A DNA stretch of 64,000 nucleotides, taken from contig NZ_VJVZ01000003.1 in NCBI RefSeq assembly GCF_007097145.1, positions 355,222-419,221 on the forward strand. The letters are read 5' to 3'. The position numbers and the translations under genes were made by a program. This DNA is from Flavobacterium zepuense. GTDB lineage: Bacteria; Bacteroidota; Bacteroidia; Flavobacteriales; Flavobacteriaceae. The notes beneath the pieces are model-generated. The model was not told the origin of the DNA and did no database searches. It was given only the letters and a program-made list of their open reading frames with translations. This document shows positions 61,332-64,000 of this stretch, one piece after another (positions within the stretch are counted from its first letter, which is position 1; every line of letters starts with the position of its first letter).

Positions 61332-62462
61332 ATGAATGAACAAGACATCCCCGAATTATTAAAACGATACCGTGAAGGCAGGCTTAGCCCTGAAGAAAAA
61401 GCAAAGCTGGAAACCTGGTATATCGACAAGGGCACCAATTCCACCCACGAATTAAGCCCGCAGGATGCCGCGAGGCTGATCCAGTCGCTAAGGGGTGAAT
61501 TGCCTTTAAAGCATCCTGTGCCTATCAGACCGCTATGGCCGCGCATCGTTGCCGCTGCGTGCCTGCTGCTGATGCTGTCTTTTGGCGATTATTTTCTTTT
61601 TCACCAGCAAACTAGCCCAAAACATACCACAGCAGCCCTAAAGCAAGATGTCGCCCCCGGTGGCAACAAAGCCGTACTGACACTGGCCGATGGATCTAAG
61701 GTTACACTCGAAGATTCCCGCAGGGGCGAACTTGCCAAACAATCCGGTGCAACTATAACCCAAACCGGCAACGGACAGTTAATGTATAGCACAGTTAATA
61801 ATGCTGCACCATCCGCGCGAGGCGGCGGGGTTACAGTACTGCAAAACACATTATCCACTCCTAAAGGCGGCCAGTACCAGCTCATCCTGCCCGACGGCAG
61901 CCACGTCTGGCTTAACGCAGCTTCTTCCCTAAAATACCCTGTGGCCTTCAATGGCACTGAAAGGAAAGTGGAACTGAAGGGTGAAGCCTATTTTGAAGTT
62001 GCACGCGACAAGGCGAAACCGTTCCGGGTAAGCAGTGGCGGACAGACGGTCGAAGTATTGGGTACTCATTTCAATATCATGGGTTATGCTGATGAAACTT
62101 CCATTGTAACCACGCTCATGGAAGGTTCAGTAAAAGTTTCCAAAACAGGCGAATCGAAATTGCTGAAACCGGGACAGCAGGCGTTGACAAGGAATAGGAT
62201 TATGGTACAGGCAGCTGATACCGATCTGGCTATAGCCTGGAAAAACGGGCGTACCTACTTTAAAGATGCTGACATCGCAACCATCATGCGTTCGCTCAGC
62301 CGTTGGTATAATGTAGATATCGAATACCGTGGTAAAATCCCGCAAAGGCTGTTTACGGGCGGCATACCGCGCAACAGTAATCTATCAGAATTGCTGCAAA
62401 TACTGTATGCCGCAAACATCCATGCAAGTATAGAAAACAGGAGGTTAATAGTAACACCATAA
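61332..62462 (+). CDS. FecR family anti-sigma factor
   Basis: A 376-residue inner-membrane protein. The cytoplasmic N-terminal part (about residues 1-60) holds the sigma; one transmembrane helix (about 66-88, WPRIVAAACLLLMLSFGDYF) is followed by the periplasmic FecR domain (about 170-300; GGQYQLILPDGSHVWLNAASS, then GEAYFEVARDKAKPFRV and GTHFNI). The C-terminal DUF4974/STN-like domain (about 310-370) contacts the transducer. It relays a signal from the SusC-like receptor to the sigma factor encoded just upstream. Confidence 0.92.
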   Translation: MNEQDIPELLKRYREGRLSPEEKAKLETWYIDKGTNSTHELSPQDAARLIQSLRGELPLKHPVPIRPLWPRIVAAACLLLMLSFGDYFLFHQQTSPKHTTAALKQDVAPGGNKAVLTLADGSKVTLEDSRRGELAKQSGATITQTGNGQLMYSTVNNAAPSARGGGVTVLQNTLSTPKGGQYQLILPDGSHVWLNAASSLKYPVAFNGTERKVELKGEAYFEVARDKAKPFRVSSGGQTVEVLGTHFNIMGYADETSIVTTLMEGSVKVSKTGESKLLKPGQQALTRNRIMVQAADTDLAIAWKNGRTYFKDADIATIMRSLSRWYNVDIEYRGKIPQRLFTGGIPRNSNLSELLQILYAANIHASIENRRLIVTP

Positions 62463-62539
62463 TAAACAGATGATAAACCATAAACAGTATCGCCTATGAA
62501 GAAATAAAAAGAACAGTTAATAAATAGTTGAATCAAAGT

Positions 62540-62604
62540 CGGGAAGTGCTACCAACACTCCCGGCTGATTTATGCCATCACAGGCCAGACAATCCATCCA
62601 GGAC
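62540..62604 (+). repeat. Hairpin element, copy 1
   Basis: A stem CGGG-A-AGTG / CACTCCCG around loop CTACCAA (62540-62563), followed after about 22 nt by GACAATCCATCCAGGAC (62588-62604). It ends 38 bp before the ATG of the 62643 gene. A second copy precedes the next gene. Confidence 0.85.
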
Positions 62605-62642
62605 AAGAATTATTATTTAAAATATTCAGATACAATTTTAAA

Positions 62643-63017
62643 ATGCCAGTACAACCATTAACCCCGGCAGGCGTGACCGCCAAGACGACCGAGCTTTATG
62701 CCCTTTCAAATTCATTGCTTAATGCACAGGCAGATGCCGCCGAATCCGACTTTGACACCTGGATCAAGGACAACTTTTCGCTCTCTACGGCACAGAGCAC
62801 CTATTTATCAGGAATGAACAGCCATGCGCTCAAATATTTCGGCTCACAATGTTCTGTGGCATTTCGCTCACGGCGTACTGTAAGCCTGGTTTCGCCCGAC
62901 CCTTTACCGCCGACTGAAAAATGGATCATGAGTGAAAGTACACTGATTGTATCCGCTAACAATGCAGGCGTACTGGAAACCACAGGCGCATTGACATTTA
63001 AAATGGATTACAGGTAG
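62643..63017 (+). CDS. Small hypothetical protein in the FecR/SusC locus
   Basis: A 124-residue protein without signal peptide, about half helical, ending in a short beta-rich tail (ALTFKMDYR). No family is recognised. It lies between fecR and the TonB transducer and is preceded by the hairpin element that also stands before the transducer, so it should be under the same control. Codon use is like its neighbours, which supports a real gene. Confidence 0.55.
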   Translation: MPVQPLTPAGVTAKTTELYALSNSLLNAQADAAESDFDTWIKDNFSLSTAQSTYLSGMNSHALKYFGSQCSVAFRSRRTVSLVSPDPLPPTEKWIMSESTLIVSANNAGVLETTGALTFKMDYR

Positions 63018-63055
63018 TAATCCCGAAACTTTAGATTGAGCCTCTAATAAAAAGA

Positions 63056-63128
63056 GCCGGAAGTGCTACCAACACTCCCGGCCTTATAGGGGCCAAACAC
63101 CAGCAAAACCGGACAATCCATCCAGGAC
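63056..63128 (+). repeat. Hairpin element, copy 2
   Basis: GCCGGAAGTG-CTACCAA-CACTCCCGGC (63056-63082) has one mismatch in the stem and is followed by GACAATCCATCCAGGAC (63112-63128). The 24-nt hairpin core is identical to copy 1. It ends 28 bp before the ATG at 63157. Confidence 0.85.
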
Positions 63129-63156
63129 TTATTGATTAACCCTTACAAACAAAAGT

Positions 63157-64000
63157 ATGCAAATTTTTACGCTCTCCTACCAGAGGCGGCTTATTAAAAC
63201 ACTTGTGCTTATGAAGCTTATCGTCATATTCATTTTGCTAGCCTGTTTTAATGTGTCCGCATCCGTGTATGCTCAAAAAATCACCCTACAGGAAAAAAAT
63301 GCCCCTTTATCAAGGATTTTTAAAAAAATAGAACAGCAAAGCGGATATAGTATCTTTTACGAAAATGACCTGCTGAAGAATACCAAGGAGGTCAGTATCC
63401 ATGTTATTAATGCCAGCCTTACCGATGTGTTGGACAGTTGTTTTACGGGTCAGCCGCTTACCTATACCATCGTTAACCATGCGGTAGTCGTAAAAGCGAA
63501 GGAGAAGACCTTCATCGAGAAAGTAAAAGACTATTTAAAGCAGCCCATCAATATTAAGGGTAAAATTGTCGATTCCCTTGGCAATGGCCTGCCGGGTGCA
63601 ATTATAAAGGTTAAGGGCAGTGCCCGCGCTACGGTAACTGACAATGATGGTGAATTTGAAATGAACTTCATCGATGATAATGCCATTTTAGTTATCACTT
63701 ACGTTGGGTATTCAACGATAGAGATACCTGTAAAAGCTCTAAACCCAAGTATGGCGCTCATAACGATGAAACGCGCCACCTCGCAGCTGGAAGCTGTCAA
63801 TGTAGTTTCAACGGGCTACCAAACGATACCTAAAGAAAGGGCAACTGGAGCGTTTACTCAAATAGATACTAAAACGATCAACCGTAACGTAGGGATCAAT
63901 ATACTTGACCGCTTAGAGGGGGTCACCAGCGGATTAATACTAAACCGCGGACTGCCAACGACAGTTGGAGCCAACAATCCAAAGCTTACCATCAGGGGCC
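63157..64000 (+). CDS. SusC/RagA-type TonB-dependent transducer, 3' truncated by window edge
   Basis: The open frame runs to the end of the window (281 residues visible). After an N-terminal extension and a transmembrane/signal region (about residues 18-40, ending VYAQK) there is an STN domain (about 45-100, QKITLQEKNAPLSRIFKKIE...YSIFYEND), then a CarboxypepD_reg-like domain (about 130-200, GKIVDSLGNGLPGAIIKVKG) and the start of the plug with its TonB-box-like region. The STN domain is the signalling module that talks to FecR. Together with the ECF sigma factor it forms a ligand-induced uptake locus; the ligand is not evident. Confidence 0.9.
   Translation, partial: MQIFTLSYQRRLIKTLVLMKLIVIFILLACFNVSASVYAQKITLQEKNAPLSRIFKKIEQQSGYSIFYENDLLKNTKEVSIHVINASLTDVLDSCFTGQPLTYTIVNHAVVVKAKEKTFIEKVKDYLKQPINIKGKIVDSLGNGLPGAIIKVKGSARATVTDNDGEFEMNFIDDNAILVITYVGYSTIEIPVKALNPSMALITMKRATSQLEAVNVVSTGYQTIPKERATGAFTQIDTKTINRNVGINILDRLEGVTSGLILNRGLPTTVGANNPKLTIRG

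Overview
The window is chromosomal DNA from a member of the Bacteroidota, most likely a Flavobacterium-like Flavobacteriaceae. The signs are -7 promoter boxes of the TAnnTTTG type, no Shine-Dalgarno sequences, a SusC/FecR/ECF-sigma locus, an IntDOT-type integrase and secreted proteins ending their signal peptides in AQ. No CRISPR array, rRNA or complete conjugation (type IV secretion) module is visible.

Left chromosomal part (1-27202). This is ordinary core and housekeeping DNA: a truncated amidohydrolase, DoxX and alginate-export-type porin operon; uvrB; a GAF sensor kinase; small secreted proteins; two paralogous esterases; a fused trehalose-phosphate synthase/phosphatase; DUF4159; a PoxB-type pyruvate oxidase; an AI-2E exporter; a THUMP-like methyltransferase; a cytochrome-c/sugar dehydrogenase; a TetR-small protein-MFS operon with a clear operator; and a tRNA-Ser(GCT)-tRNA-Pro(TGG) pair. 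Several intergenic stretches hold degenerate Bacteroidota-type hairpin repeats.

Genomic island (27189-56451, about 29.2 kb). A 16-bp copy of the tRNA-Pro 3' end recurs at 56436-56451. A tyrosine integrase starts just inside the tRNA, and similar GTGAG-type direct repeats lie inside both ends. The island carries a mobilization module (HTH/excisionase-like protein, toprim primase, a candidate oriT, MobC, relaxase, membrane protein) but no transfer apparatus, so it looks like an integrative mobilizable element. Most of the rest is defence-like cargo: a DUF6932 / Xre-ImmA / beta-family / sce7726 cassette; a DUF262-DUF1524 (GmrSD-like) protein; a restriction-modification locus with two complementary methylase-like proteins and a GIY-YIG helicase ending in a DUF4926-like domain next to DUF6883; an AbiE toxin-antitoxin pair; a compact Xre-AlkB-SF1 helicase-unknown-methyltransferase operon that I cannot match to a named system; and three related HEPN-type genes at the right end.

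Right part (56452-64000). A large serine recombinase with a 48-codon partner gene abuts the island. Its C-terminus now reads across attR into island DNA, and the displaced terminator of tRNA-Pro lies in its coding end, so the recombinase was probably beside the tRNA before the island arrived. Further right is an ECF sigma factor, a FecR anti-sigma factor, a small protein and the start of a SusC/RagA TonB-dependent transducer. A duplicated hairpin element precedes each of the last two genes.

The best candidates for an undescribed system are the AlkB-helicase operon (47390-52703) and the Xre-ImmA/beta/sce7726 cassette (29813-33230). Both carry a palindromic operator-like site next to the -7 box.
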